64,000 nt of DNA from assembly GCA_007258455.2 (NCBI GenBank), contig VDFB02000003.1, positions 40,427,986 through 40,491,985 of the forward strand, in the 5' to 3' direction. The translations under genes and the position numbers were made by a program. Origin of the DNA: Sequoia sempervirens (taxonomy: Eukaryota > Streptophyta > Pinopsida > Cupressales > Cupressaceae). How positions within the stretch are numbered: the first letter of the stretch is position 1; each line of letters starts with the position of its first letter. Positions 9,952 through 23,111 of this stretch are shown in pieces. The notes below the pieces were generated by a model. That model had not been told where the DNA came from, did no database searches, and was given only the letters and a program-made list of their open reading frames with translations.

Positions 9952-11239
9952 TGTGTTGTGACCTTTTTCACACATCGCCCCATTGAAAATGGGGACCCCT
10001 AATTTTTGCTCCATTCTGGTCATTTTGGCTTTGGTTTTTGTGTCTCTCTCTCTCTCTCCGTCTGTCTCTTTTCTATGGTCTGCTTCCTGGGGACGTTCCC
10101 GTCTGCAAGCTTCAACATGAATTTGGCCAAGTCTGAAATTAGGGTTTGAGTCTTTCCATCCAATTTGAAGTCAAATGAGGTGAATACATTGAAAATTGAA
10201 ACGCATTTATTGTCGGTAATACTTCCGGCGAGCTCTCAGCAAATTTTCATCGATTAAGTACTATTTTAGTAAAATTATTGAAAAATTGAGCGATTTTAGC
10301 AAGCATTTCAAAAGACAAGGCAGTCACCTGACGATGAAACATCAAAATTGCTCCACGAGCAAGGGTGGCGAAGCAAACCGGCCTTACTATTTTTCCATGA
10401 TCCACATACGGGACCATTCGGTGCAGATCTTGAGTTTTCTTTGCATGTCTGCATATTCTATACAGGTTTCAAGAACCTTGGAAGTGTAACATGCAGTCGA
10501 GATGGCCACTTCCGGGATTATTGTAGAGGCTATTTTAGGGTTGCATGTCGAGGTTTTCTTTTTACGTGTGGGGTGATTCTGATGGGTTTTCAAACCGCAA
10601 TGGTGGCATGCAAAGCGGGGTTCTCACTAAATTAAGAACTTGCTATTTTAGCGGTGTGTCCTGGCGGTAAGCTTCGAGTTGATTCACAAGTTGATCAGCG
10701 GTGATGCGGCTCAAGACAAACGGAGATCATTTGATCTTGTCACGATTAAATTAAGGGTTCAGCTTGAGCTTAAATAAGGCATCAAAAGTCAAAATCTTGG
10801 CTTGATTATAGCTTCACCGCGATGTCCTTAGGGCTTCCTGGCGAATTTCAAGTCAAAGACACTTACTATTTATAATAGTCAATTTGAAACCTAGCTAAAG
10901 AAAATAGTAAATTAGCTGCGTAAATAAATTAACGTGAGGGCGAGTCACGTGGTGAGGAAGCCTCAGCTTCATTTGAGATCAATCGAACAATGGAACTATC
11001 GAACATGAGCGCCTGTTGTAATGAAAAGCCACCTTGGCTGCATGCTAAAATAGCGGTGACTAAAGTGCCGATGCCGTGAGGTTGATGATGTTATGAGGAT
11101 GCAGTACGCAAAATTTCAGGCCATTCCGAGCTTCAGAGACGCAAATTCAGAAGGCTTACTATAAATAGCAGGACATGAGGCTGGCTGGCAGAGGTCGAGG
11201 AAAAATGGCTAAGTATGGGACTTCATCCTTCAACATAGG

Positions 11240-12060
11240 CTAAATGCGCCCTCAAGCACCAGATGCCAAAATTTTATGACTCAAGTGTCTCATCCTCCTG
11301 CCTGGGCAAAATGCGCCCTGCTTGATGAAGAAGCAAAGATGTTCAAGGAAAAAATTCTAAGTATAAATTTCATCCACCTCCTATGATGAAATGCGCCCAC
11401 ATGCTAGCAAGATGCCAAAAAATTCTAAGTATGAGATCTTATCCTTCACCCTTGCCTAAATGCGCCCATACTTCAAATTCCATCTTCCAGCAAGCTGAAA
11501 CGCGCCTAAAAGAATAAGTCAAAGTGGTCAATGAGTTTCATCCACTAGCAAGGCCAAAATGCGCCCATCCTCTTGCCAAGCTGAAATGCGCCCATGTTGA
11601 GGTGTAAAAAGTAAGTGGTGGTGGTAAGTGAGGTGAAAGGTGGTTAAAAAATATTCCAAGGCGTGGTAAAAGGCAAGTGAATACTCCAAGGCGTGGCAAT
11701 ATTCCTCCATCATGTACAAAGTGCGCCTAAAGTAGAGAGTGTTAGAAGATTTTTGCTAGGCGTGGTGAAGGGTGATGAATATTGGGCGTTGTTTTTTTTA
11801 AATTTTCCTCCATCAAGTGCTGGGCGTTGAAGGTGATAAGTGGTAAGGTGTTAGAAAATTTTTCTAAAGTGTGAAGTAAAATGCTTACCTAGGCGTGGTT
11901 ATTATTCTCCTCTACATGTGTTGTGTGCGCCATGCAAGGTGTGAAGATGGTGAAATAAAATTGATGGGAGAAAATATTGCTAAGTGGTGAATAAAAAAGA
12001 AAAGAAAATGCTAGGCGTGGATGTGAAATTACCCCTCTACATGATATATGCGCCCAAGTG
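11240..12060 (+). repeat. GCGCCC module array of block 2
   Basis: Inverted counterpart of the 2380-3290 array: AAATGCGCCC cores recur near 11246, 11309, 11390, 11459, 11559 and 11584, with decayed cores to 12050, alternating with AAGGCGTGG modules from about 11680. Confidence 0.65.
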
Positions 12061-13355
12061 TGTGAGGTGCAAAATAATAATATTTTCCTAAGGCGTTGAA
12101 GCTGATAAAAAAATATACATGTAAGCATTGAGAGTCATACATGTTGGGCGTTCGAGGAAGATTTTCTAAGCGAGTTGATAAAGAATTCCTCATCACAGGC
12201 AAGATGATAGATAAATGAAAATTTTCTAAGAGAAAATTTTTCAAAATTTTCGAAGTGATTTAAAAATTTCTAAGGCACAAAATATTTTCTCCCTTAGAAA
12301 AATGCCCAAGTCTAGAGAGGTGATGGAATTTTCCTGAAACATGAGCAGAGTTGCCAGAGGTGAAGTCAGTGATTGCCAGCTGCACAGAATTGATACAAAT
12401 TTTCCAAGTCAGAGCAAAATTCTCAGAAGGGATCGAAGAACGAGGACAAAATTGTTGAAAGAATAATTTTCGAAGGTTCAAAATTCAGAGAAATAAAATG
12501 AACCCGTTCGTTGTGCACCCATGGGTTCGATGCGTTCTGGAGAAAATTTTCTTGGTATGAAGAATTATCGATGGGAGACTGATTTTAAGGTCTTCCAATG
12601 CCGAAATTTGGGATGAATTTTAAGTCGGCTGGAGTTGATACTGTATTTCCAAAAATTTTTAGCTTGAAAAATTTTTCTAAAAGCCAAATAGAGAAAATGT
12701 GTTTTTCAAAATTAGAAATTCTCGAGATGATGAGTTTGAAAAGCTGCCTAGGTGAATTTGCTTCAATCCTTGAAGATAGTTTATGAGCCAGAAATGAATA
12801 AAATACGAGTTATGGGAGCTCAATGAGCCAAATGAATTTCAAAATGAAAGAAGTTTGTCTAAGGCATAACTTGAGCATAAAAGTTGATAGGCAACGAAAG
12901 TTGGAGGCGTGAGGATCAGTGATGAGTTAAGATTTATATCTTAAGTATTCTAATACCCCTCTCCTTGCTTACATTTTGGAATGTCTTGAGAACGAAACAC
13001 GATGGCTTGAAGTGAGCCACGATGAAGATGAGTTTCCAGTCTCGAGAAGGAGGAAAATTTGCAGAAAATGACCAAGCTGCAATCATTTAAGACTTAGTAT
13101 AACTCGAAGTGACGAAGATGAAAGCCCTCAAGTGGAAGAAATCAAAGAACAACGCCAAGAAAGAAGATCGAGAACAGTGTGAACGCGTCTACGAATGGAA
13201 TCTTCTAGAAGGATGATGGTGGACATTATGGCGCATTTATTACCCCCCTCTCCTCTGTGGCGGTTTTTAGGGCAGTATTATTTAGGGCTGAGGTGGCACG
13301 ATTTTGGCCACTCTATTGAGGTTGTAACCCTAGCGATCTTGGGACTTGGCTGTAT

Positions 13356-13365
13356 CTATATAAAG
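13356..13365 (+). promoter_or_regulatory. TATA box of block 2
   Basis: CTATATAAAG is followed by AAGTCCCCCTC, a pattern typical of plant LTR promoters, with a probable start near 13390. The downstream leader (13390-13620) is not related by eye to the leader of block 1. Confidence 0.5.
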
Positions 13366-13966
13366 AAGTCCCCCTCATTTGTAAACATTAAATTAGATTG
13401 AGACATTGGAATAGACAATAGACATTGAGAGAATGTGGTAAAATTGGGCGTGTAGCATTGTAGAGACGGTACATAATTTGGAGAAGAAGAGAAAGTTTCC
13501 CTTTGAAAACTTTTGAGGAGATTGTTGTGTAACACATTTTATGAATAGATCTTTTCATTGATGATGGAATTAGTCTTGTCATGAAATGCTAGCAAGGTTT
13601 CTTCTTCCTTTCGTATCCAAGTAGCTTAAATTCATGCAAGTAGCTTACTTTGGTGTGTGGTGTTTTACTAAGATAGCTTCGCTTTATTCCATGCCACTAG
13701 CGGCTTGTTGATGATAAGTTCGCCTTGTGTGGTCATTTGGACATTACATGAGTTTAACCCGGTTGTAATTTATATACTTATATGTCGTCGTTGTGATGGG
13801 TGTATGCATGTTGAATATAATTGAACATCTTTTATTTCCCTTGAAGATTTTCCCACGATTTTACTGGGCAATCCGGCCAGACTGGTGAAATCCGGTTGAA
13901 GAATCTCTTAAACTCCAAAGCTCCTACTCTGCATTGAATAGAACATAAACTTCTTGGGCCCTCACA

Positions 13967-15284
13967 CTTTTTAAAATTTAAGTTCATTTCCGGTTAGAGA
14001 TTGGAAACTTGCGGCTCTGTAAATCATTTTGAATCACACGAAAACGCGATGTCCTCTTGTTTGTTGTTGTTGCTTCGTGGAACAATTGTGTAAGTCCCTT
14101 GACATATATAAATATTCGGGCCTTGGGTTGAAAGTCTTGCTAGTCTTAGTGCTGGACTACTTTGTTCAAGAGAGGATAAATGGTGGAACTTTATTCTGTG
14201 TTAGTGCGGTCTCCAAAACCGCATTAACAGGATGGTCATGTATGAACATTCTTTTGTATTGTATTTGGATATTTTTTAATGAAATTGTTGTGTTTCGATG
14301 ACTGTTTACGAAGTGAACTAGAGGGGACCGCACACATGGTGGATACATGTCTCCCACAAAGATGATAATACAGCATGGAATAGTTGATTACTGATTAGAG
14401 TAACTCAATAATTCTTTATGTACTCATATATTTGATACCTTGCTGCAAGGGTATATAGAGGATAGAGTAAATCACCTTTTTGTTATGCATGATATGTTTA
14501 GTATTTACTAAAGTTTCAATTATCTGTGGCATCTTTACTGTAATTTTCAGCCTGCCTATGACAGGTTTCCTCCTCTAAACATTCTTCATCCTTGAAATGT
14601 GGCTGTAATAGTTGAGATCTTGAGCAAGTAACATATTGTGACATCACATAAATATGATATGTTCTAATGTTTCTCTAGAGAATCTACTTGTTGAGCCCAA
14701 GAAATTTTCCAAATGAATTATTGATTCTTGTTGGCATGTATAGGCAACATTTGTCATAATTATTATAATATATATATATATAACTAATATAAAACACAAA
14801 TATATTAAATAAGAAAACATATAATATATTAATATAAAACATAAAATAATATATATATATATTGAAGGCAGCAATTATTAAGAAGGAAATAAAGTCTTAA
14901 GTATCCAATATAGCCAGTGATTCATATTAAAAGGCAGCAATGATTAAAGATCAGGGAATGCAAAAAAAAAAGGTATCGATTATGTCTTAGCAAAAGGGAC
15001 ATCCCTCTTCATAAAGACATCTAATCGCCCCTCTTCGAGATTTTACAAGATACAAAAGGAACATAGAACGGGGGTCTAAAAAGGGAATATCAAGGGAAAT
15101 AAAGTCTGCATTTCGGATAAGCATCAGCAATGGATATATTCAGGGGAAAGGATCAGAAAATAAATAAATATCTGCGCTTAGGGAGACAACATGCACTTAG
15201 ATATAATCATGGAGGATATCATATATATATATACTTCAAGAATTAGGATAAAGTTTGATATAAGAATGAAGAAACATAAGGGAA
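13967..15284. other. Flank between block 2 and the copia element, with TA microsatellites
   Basis: No gene is supported. TA-rich tracts occur at 14764-14781 and 14851-14868. The stretch up to about 14300 may be internal sequence of the element to which block 2 belongs. The rest looks like ordinary intergenic DNA into which the copia element inserted. Confidence 0.45.
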
Positions 15285-16927
15285 TGTTGAAATGAACAAG
15301 ACAACTAAGAGGGGGGGGGAGGTGAATCAGTTGTAGCAAATTAAACCTTCAGAACCCTCAATAGTAAACAGATCCACATGCATTCATTAAACCTTTATTC
15401 TATTAGTATGATTAAGCATGAAATGCAAATAATAAAAACTGAAATCACAACACCATACACAAGAGAACACCAGATTTACGTGGAAAACCCAATGAGGGAA
15501 AACCACGGTGAGGATTAGCTCACAATATAAGTAATAGCAAAACCAGTACAAAAGGCTCACTGCCAGAATAGGACACACTGTCCAAAAAGGCTAACAGCCA
15601 AGGCTCACTGCCACAAAAAGAAATACAAGAAAATAGAAGAAGAATGTTACACAAAGAACACTTCTCAATGCAACAAGGAATCCACCACAATTGCTCGCAC
15701 ACTTTCGCAGTCTTGCATGAATGATTTTGGATGCCTTTAGCTCACTGCCTTCAAGAACCCTAACATTGAATTTCGCACTGCTCTGCTCAAATTCGCATCA
15801 CACTCATTACTCGCATCAATCTCACATCTATATTGCTTCTTACTTCTTTCATGCCTCAACTCACAACAACACCATACATATTTATATCAACCTCAACCTA
15901 AAAAATCTTCTCCAATGTCGACAACTGGCCGTTATACATACAAATTCAAAATGGTCGGCACCTAAACATTCCCGCAGTGGATAGGAACGGAGGTGACCTA
16001 CATAAATCCTTAATTAGGACCCAAATAGATCCAAACACACTTCAACACACTTCTACAAGCCTCGCATGTAGTATTAAACACACGGTCGACCAACACCTAG
16101 GTTAAACACTTTAAACATTAAGTACATGCTTCCTCAAATCAACCCGAAACTTTTGGACAACATAATTCACTTGAACACGATCTAGAATAATCCACAAACT
16201 ACTTAAGATTCATCAAGAACTTCATCCAATTTCGCATCATACAAACACTTCAACTCAGAACAACTGGTAACCCTTACTTGCATGCTGATAAATGAAACTC
16301 ACTCTGTACTGCACAAAATCGAGTAAATACTTGAATACAGAAGGATACGAACATTATAAACAACTTCCCAAGTATGCACAACCTAAAGCCAAACAACGGA
16401 GAAACGCAGAGCAAATACATTTCTCCCAAGTCACAAAAAACATCACTAAACAACTGGTTCACACAATGGTGAAAATATCTCGCTCTATAGAACGTTCCAG
16501 AAACCCAAATTTTGAATATAGAAACCTCTGAAACCTTGAATAACCTATGATCCACACAAGCATAGCATCAACATAGAAGAGACACGGAGCACAATATCGG
16601 AGCACACTGTGAACACTTGCACAACACAGTTTACTCTATTTATCAAAATTTCTCAAAATCACTTGGAAACCAAGTACCAGAGATATCATCTCAACTCATT
16701 ACTTCATTCCAACTCATCTTCATACTCTGCAACAAAAGATAGCTCCATGTACTCACAAAACTTCCTCAAGGTCTCAATTATACATGCAAAACCTGTTTTC
16801 CTCTTTTTCACAACTTTCTCAATATCCTCGACATCTCCATCACATAGTTGACATCAATAACAACACTAGTTAGTAGACATCTTGTTATCTTGTTGACATC
16901 AATGACAACACCTTCATACTTGCAACA
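15285..16927 (-). repeat. Copia 3' LTR (left version)
   Basis: About 1643 bp from TGTTGCAAGTATGAAGG at 16927 to TTTCAACA at 15285. A probable TATA (GATAAATAGAG on the minus strand) lies near 16640. A C-rich run followed by CTCTTAGTTGTCTTG sits close to the LTR end. The contig 2 copy is 32399-34053. Confidence 0.85.
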
Positions 16928-17370
16928 ATCCCCCCCTTTGTCATTGATGGCAACATAAGATGTGAAAATCCACCGAAGACAACACAACTCAGAACACACT
17001 TTCTCTTTTTTTTTTTTTTTTCAGATTAGATAGCCTACACAACATTCCTGCACTCTCTCCCCCTTACAGGAGTATCTCTCCCTTTGACAATAATGATTAG
17101 ACAACATACACAACTTTCTCTACTTTTTCACATGATTCTCTCTCCCCCTTTGACATCAATGGCAAAGAATAAAATGTTTTACATTGTTCTCCTCCTTTGA
17201 CACTAAACCAAAATACCTGCTCTGAATACTCCCCCTTAGGAGTACACCCAATCAAATCAGAAATTCAATGACAACACATGACAATACCTACTCCCCCTGA
17301 GAGGTAGCCACCAACATCAATCTGGAAAAGATATAGATCCATAGATCCACTAGACCAATGCATCTCCATA
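16928..17370 (-). other. Copia 3' untranslated region with serial polypurine tracts
   Basis: On the minus strand several AAAGGGGGAGA-like tracts follow one another, the last (CAAAGGGGGGGAT) abutting the 3' LTR and probably being the primer for plus-strand synthesis. The rest is non-coding. A T-run near 17011-17025 is longer here than in the contig 2 copy. Confidence 0.7.
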
Positions 17371-17380
17371 AACATCTAAT

Positions 17381-18951
17381 TTAAGAAAGGAGGGGTAATA
17401 ATATGCCAACAGTCTGATCCTTTGTAGGAACATACTCAAGCTTCACTTCATTCTCCATAACCTTCTCTCTCAAAAAGTGATACCTAATAGATATATGATT
17501 TTTCCTTGCATGCATCACTGGATTCTTTGAAATGTTAATTGCACTTGTATTAGCATAGAAGATAGATAAAGGCTTGTCATATACAACTCTAATATCCTTC
17601 ATTGTTTGTCTCATCCACATACCTATGTACAACATGATGTTGCTACAATATACTTAGCCTCTACAGTAGATAAAGAAACTGAATCATGTTTCTTACTCAA
17701 CCATGACACCAATCTACATCCAAGAAAGAATGCACCACCACTTGTACTTTTCCTGTCATCAACACAACCAGCCTAATCTGCATCTATGTAAGCACTTAAT
17801 GTGAAATTAGTATCCTTAGGATACCACAAGCCATAATTCGAAGTGCCTCTTAAGTATCTGAATATCCTCTTCATTGCTGCAACATGTGTTTCTTTAGGAT
17901 CTTCTTGAAATCTAGCTACAAGACAAACTGCATGCATGATATCAGGTCTAGTAGCAATCAAATACAATAGTCCACCAATCATAGATCTATACTTGCTCTT
18001 ATCAGCATTAAGCGAGTCATCATCTTTGCTTAGTTTACAACCAGTCACCATAGGAGTACATACCAGTTTGATCATCCATTCCAAACTTCTTCAACATCTC
18101 TTTGACATACTTAGATTGTGAAATGACTATCCCATTATCTGTTTGATTGATTTGTAGCCCAAGAAAGAAATTCATCTCCCCAAACATTGACATCTCAAAT
18201 TATTTTTGCATTTCCTCTGCAAACTTCTTACACATGGCCTCATTTCCACGAAAGATAATATCATCCACATAAACTACTATATCAAGATTTTTTCTTCCTC
18301 AATTTTAAAGTAAAAATTACCATCTACGGTGCTTTTACTAAATCCTTGTTGTAACAAATATTTGTCTAATCTTGCATACCAAGCTCTGAGAGCTTGCTTC
18401 AATCCATATAGTTCCTTCTTCAACTTACATACCATATCTGATTGGTTTGACAATTGAAATCCTTCCGATTGTCCCATGTAAACCTCTTCTTCCAATTCAC
18501 CATTCAAAAAAGCAGACTTCACATCCATCTGATAAACCTTAAAATCTTTGTGTTGCAAATGCCAAAAACATTCTGATAGCTTCCATCCTAGCCTTTGGAG
18601 CAAAATTCTCCTCAAATTCCATACCTTCTACTAACCCTTACACACAATTCTTGCCTTGTTTCTTACTACTTCTCTATTCTCATTCAGCTTGTTTCCGAAT
18701 ACCCATTTAGTTCCAATTATGTTTTTGTTTGCCAGTCTAGGGACCAACTCCCAAGTTTGATTCTTCTCTATCTGCATAAGTTCTTCCATTGCCTTCATCC
18801 AATGTTCATCTTTACATGCTTCACTTATTGTTTTAGGTTCAACTTTAGAAAGTAAACACAAATTTACCTCAACTTTAGCAACTTTGCTTCTTGTTAATAC
18901 ACCTTTCCTTTTGTCTCCAATGATTTGATCTTCAGAATGATTCTTTTGCAC
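17381..18951 (-). pseudogene. Copia reverse transcriptase and RNase H relic
   Basis: Reading from 18951: KTISEACKDEHWMKAMEELM and NIIGTKWVFGNKLNENREVV (start of the copia RT domain), [20 protein letters not shown], and [13 protein letters not shown] frameshift near 18280 precedes VVYVDDIIF, the catalytic box. RNase H follows with AGCVDDRKSTSGGAFFLG, where the preceding Trp is TAG, and ends HARKNHISIRYHFLRE. Several stops and shifts make it non-functional. Confidence 0.9.
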
Positions 18952-19066
18952 ATACTTAGGGGTTTTAGGGTCTTCTTTGAATCTTCTTCCTCTCTATTCT
19001 GCACTTCTTGACCATCAACTTTTTCTTCTTCTTCTCTGCAATCAAGTTCATTTGACACATATCCAT

Positions 19067-20015
19067 CTACTGCAATTGAATTCTACAAGTTTTCATCAAT
19101 TTTAACATTGTACTTTCAATTATCTTTCTTAGCCTTTTGTTGTAACATCTGTAAGCTTTGCTTCTAATAGAATATCCAAGGAAGATACCTTCATTAGACC
19201 TTGCATCAAACTTTCCTAAGTTTTCTTCTTCTCTTTTGATATAACATTTGCTTCCAAATACTCTAAAGTACTTCACAGTAGGAATCCTTCCATACCATAG
19301 CTCATAGGGAGTCTTTGTGTTGTTAGCTTTAGCTTGAACTCTGTTAAGTATATAAACAGCAGTATGAATAACTTCTCTCCTGTAGACTTCCGGTATATTT
19401 TCCTCTTTCATCATAGTCCTTGCGACTTCTTGAATAGTTTTGTTTTTCCTTTCAACAACTCCATTCTGTTGAGGAGTTCTAAGGGCAGACAAATGCCTCT
19501 TTATTCCATGATCTTCACAAAACATGTTAAACTCATTGGAGGTGAACTCACCACCTTTGTCAGACCTCAAACATTTTATTTTCAAATCCATTTCATTCTC
19601 AACCATAGCTTTAAATGCTTTGAATTTTTCTAATGCATCAGATTTTTTTCTAAGAAAAGTAACCCATGTCATTCTAAAGTAATCATCAATCAAAAGCATA
19701 AAGTATCTATCACCTTGTAGACTTCTCACCCTTGTAGGACCACAAAGATCTGTATGCACTAATTTCAATAGTCTGGTAGCAGATTGTCCCTTTCCCTTAA
19801 AGCTACTCCTTGTTTGTTTTCCAAATTGACAACTCTCACAAACAACATTGATAGGCTTTATGATTAACTTGGTAGGTCTCTTACTGCATGAACTGAACTA
19901 ATTCTTGCCAAATTATCAAAATTCATGTGACACATCCTCCGGTGCCATAACCAACTATCATTAATCTAAGACATAAAACAATGACCATCAGCCTTAAGCT
20001 GATAGATGTTTCCAT
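19067..20015 (-). pseudogene. Copia integrase (GAG-pre-integrase plus catalytic core)
   Basis: The upstream part encodes WHRRMCHMNFDNLARIS and CESCQFGKQTRSSF, the zinc-binding pre-integrase domain, with a stop between them. A 233-codon open stretch (19067-19768) then carries the core: HTDLCG, SDKGGEF and PQQNGVVERKNK supply the D, D and E of the catalytic triad, all intact. GIFLGYSIRSKAYR marks the C-terminal end. This is the best preserved copia gene here. Most of it falls in the 1185 bp missing from the second copy of the locus. Confidence 0.9.
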
Positions 20016-20049
20016 CTGTTCTCTTACCAACAACAATCTTAGTTATGGA

Positions 20050-20460
20050 TCTTACATGTTTCATCCTTAAACACAAGATTATATCCTTTGCTACACATTT
20101 GTCCAACACTCAAAAGATTGTCTTAAACCCTTAACATTATAAACATTGTCGATGTTATGCTTTCCATCTAAACTAATTGAACCTATTCCACAAATCTTAG
20201 CTCTTGAATCATCTCCAAATTTAACTAATCCTCCATCATACTTTTCAAGTTTAACAAACTTACTTTTGTCTCCAGTCATGTGATTAGAGCAGCCACTGTC
20301 AACAACCTAGTAATTCTTGTCCTCTTTGATATGAAAAGCAAATACCAAAGTACCTCCAACCTTATCCTTCATCTCCGAAACACTTTCTTTCACACAACTT
20401 TCAGGATTAGCAGAACCATTTTCTTCTTTTATAGCCAAAAACATTCATTATCATCACAAT
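20050..20460 (-). pseudogene. Copia protease relic (left version)
   Basis: Contains VVDSGCSNHMTGDKSKF with the aspartic D-S-G triad intact, then KYDGGLVKFGDDSRAKICGI and DGKHNIDNVYNVKGL. The Trp before VVDSG is a TAG stop (tac-tag-gtt), and a one-base change after KGLR shifts the frame. The second copy keeps the Trp but has D-S-C. Confidence 0.85.
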
Positions 20461-20523
20461 CTCCATAGTTAAATTCATCATCATAAATTCCAGCATCTTC
20501 TCTCACATAGTAAGCTTTCTTAA

Positions 20524-21359
20524 TCATTTTTCCCTTGTTTTCCTTAGTCTTATTGTTATAGCTCTTTTAGGACATCTTGAAGCATAGTGACCTATCTCAC
20601 CACAACTAAAACATTTGAAGGGTAATTTACCTTTGTACTTATCGGTGCCCTTTTTTATCTTCCTCACAAAGTTAGCTTCTGGATCATCAAGATCTTCTTC
20701 ATCTAAATCTTCAACCTTCTTTGATTTACCAGTATTGAAAGCAGTCTTTACTTTTGTACCTTTCTTCAGTTTTCTCATTTCAAATGCAGTTAGTGTACCA
20801 ATCAACTGATCTCTGGAATAATTGTCAAAATCAACAGTTTCTTCAATAGCAGATACCTTTCACTGTAGCAATTAGGAAGAGATCTGATAAATTTCTTAAT
20901 TACTTTAGATTCTTTAACTACTACACCAAGGCCTCTCATAGCACTTACCACCTCATCAACTCTCTGTATGTAGCCTTTAATTGTTTCTTCCTCAGACATT
21001 TGCATCATTTCAAACTGTGCCTTCAATTTCTATAACTTTGCTTGTTTGAACTTCGGATCTCCTTCATAAATGCTTTCTAGTTTATCCCAGACCTCTTTAG
21101 TAGTCTTCAAACTCATAACTTTAACTAATTTAGTATTTGAAAGACTATTCACAATAATAAATCTTTCCTTAGCATTGATCTCATGCACCTTGATTTCTGC
21201 ACTTGTACTTGGACCATTCGGAGGTGGAGTATATGTAGTCTGATAAGCCTTCTCAAACTCATATTCCTGAGCTACCAGATATCCTTCCATCTTTGTCTTC
21301 CAGAATGCATAATCTATGCCATCAAATCTAAGGCATTCCAAAGCAACCTTGTTCGCCAT
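20524..21359 (-). pseudogene. Copia gag relic with intact zinc knuckle
   Basis: Starts at ATG 21359 (MANKVALECLRFDGIDYAFW), 46 bp past the primer site. Then EVWDKLESIYEGDPKFKQAK, MKAQFEMMQMSEEETIKGYI, VVSAMRGLG and a CCHC knuckle CFSCGEIGHYASRCP (C-X2-C-X4-H-X4-C). A stop near 21030 and frameshifts near 20850 break the frame. Gag would form the particle and bind RNA. Confidence 0.85.
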
Positions 21360-21404
21360 CCCGGATCTACCTCAAGCGGTTAAGCTCTTCTCCAAGGAAC
21401 CTTG

Positions 21405-21417
21405 CTCTGACACCAAT
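21405..21417 (-). promoter_or_regulatory. Copia primer binding site
   Basis: Minus strand ATTGGTGTCAGAG directly after the LTR end TTTCAACA, close to the initiator-Met tRNA complement TGGTATCAGAG with one mismatch. Confidence 0.8.
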
Positions 21418-22766
21418 TGTTGAAATGAACAAGACAACTGAGGGGGGGAGGGGCGGAAGGGTCAATCAGTTGTAGAAAATTAAACCTTTAAAACCATCAA
21501 CAATAAATAGATCCACATGCATTCATTAAACCTTTATTTTGTTAGTATGATTAAGCATGAAATGTAGATAACAAAAACTGAAATCACAACACCATAGATA
21601 AGAGAACACCAGATTTATGTGGAAAACCGAGTGAGGGAAAAACCACGGTGAGGATTAACTCACAATATAAGTAATAGCAAAACTGGTACAAAAGGCTCAC
21701 TGCCAAAATAGGACACACTGTCCAAAAAGGCTCACAGCCAGGGCTCATTGCCACAAAAATAAATACAAGAAAATAGAAGAAGAATGTTACATAGAGAACA
21801 CTTCTCAATGCAACAAGGAATCCACCAGAATTGCTCGCACAGTTTCCCAGTCTTGCATGAATGATGTCGGATGCCTTCAACTCACTGCCTTCAGGAACCC
21901 TAACATTGAATTTCGCACTGCTCTACTCAAATTCGCATCACACTCATTACTTGCATCAATCTCGCATCTATCTTGCTTCTTACTTCTTTCATGCCTCAAT
22001 TCACAACAACACCATACATATTTATATCAACCTCAACCTCAAAAACCTTCTCCAATGTCGGCAACTAACCGTTATACATACAAATTTAAAAAACATCAAC
22101 ACCTAAACATTCTCGCAGTGGATAGGAATGAAGGAAACCTACATAAATCCTTAATTAGGACCCAAATAGATCCAAACACACTTCAACACGCTTCTACAGG
22201 CCTTGCATGTCGTATTAAACACAAGGTTGGCCAACACCTAGGTTAAGCACTATAAACATTAAGTACATGCTTCCTCAAATCAACTTGAAACTTCCAAACA
22301 ACATAATTCAGTTGAACACAATCTAGAATAATCCACAAACTACTTAAGATTCATCAAGCACTTCATCCAAGTTCGCATCATACAAACACTTCAACTCAGA
22401 ACAACTGGTGACCCTTACTTGCATACTAATAAATGAAACTCACTCTGTACTGCACCAAATCAAGTAAAAATTTGAATACAAAAGGATACAAGCATTATAA
22501 ATAACTTCCCAAGTCCGCACAACCTAAAGCCAAACAACGGAGAAATGCGGAGCAAATACATTTCTCGCAGGCCACAAAAAAATCACTGAACAATTGGTTC
22601 ACACACTGGTGAAAATATCTCTCTGTACAATGATTCAAGAACCCAAATTCTAAATATAGCAACCTCTGACAACCTTGAATAACCTATAAGATCCGCACAA
22701 GCATAGCATCAACATAGAAGAAATGCAGAGCACAATACTGGAGCACACTATGAACACTTGTACAAC
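21418..22766 (-). repeat. Copia 5' LTR, truncated
   Basis: Homologous to 15285-16627 but stops at CACTTGTACAAC; the first ~300 bp of U3 are missing. Unrelated sequence beginning TCTATGTTGGTG follows. The same break is present at 51951 in contig 3, so it predates the split of the two copies. Confidence 0.85.
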
Positions 22767-22781
22767 TCTATGTTGGTGTTT

Positions 22782-22808
22782 CAATTCGCACCTCTGGAGT
22801 GCGAATTG
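22782..22808. repeat. Perfect 10-bp hairpin near the LTR-like terminus
   Basis: CAATTCGCAC and GTGCGAATTG flank the 7-nt loop CTCTGGA. It lies 11 bp from the presumed end. A decayed version is visible in the 29437 block. Confidence 0.85.
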
Positions 22809-23111
22809 GAAACGAACAACTATGCATACATGAATTGCTCTTCAAATTAGGAGGGGAAGCTCCCTTTTTTTCCGATTTTGCGTAAAAAGTAAAGTAAACT
22901 AAATTCCTATCTTTTTACTCAGCGGCAAAGCACAAGGTTATAAAACACCATGCGTTGCAGCTAAGGTTTTCTCTAGTTTCGCAGATCTCAACTACAACTA
23001 GGCTAAAACTAAAATGCTTCTATCTCCTTAGGTAAATTCAAAACGAGAGGATTTAGAAGTAACAGGAGTGGATTTGGGTAACTTAGACAAACTGTTTCTC
23101 AGAATGCATCC

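Larger units (their letters stand above)
9952..13966 (+). mobile_element. Large LTR-like block 2
   Basis: Starts TGTGTTGTGACC and may end at GGGCCCTCACA (13966), so TG...CA over about 4.0 kb. It shares with block 1 the CATCGCCCCATT start, the CT microsatellite, the TACTATTTTTAGTA-like motifs, the GCGCCC array and the AACCCGTTCGTTGTG segment. Downstream it has its own TATA box (13356) and leader, different from block 1. No primer site is evident after 13966, so the end is tentative. Confidence 0.5.
15285..22766 (-). mobile_element. Ty1/copia retrotransposon, 5' LTR truncated
   Basis: Minus-strand element in the copia order gag, protease, integrase, RT, RNase H, between two LTRs. The integrase-before-RT order and the YVDD-type RT identify Ty1/copia. 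The 3' LTR (15285-16927) is complete, TGTTGCAAG...TTTCAACA. The 5' LTR lacks its first ~300 bp. Stops and frameshifts break most genes. No target duplication can be checked because the 5' end is lost. Confidence 0.9.
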
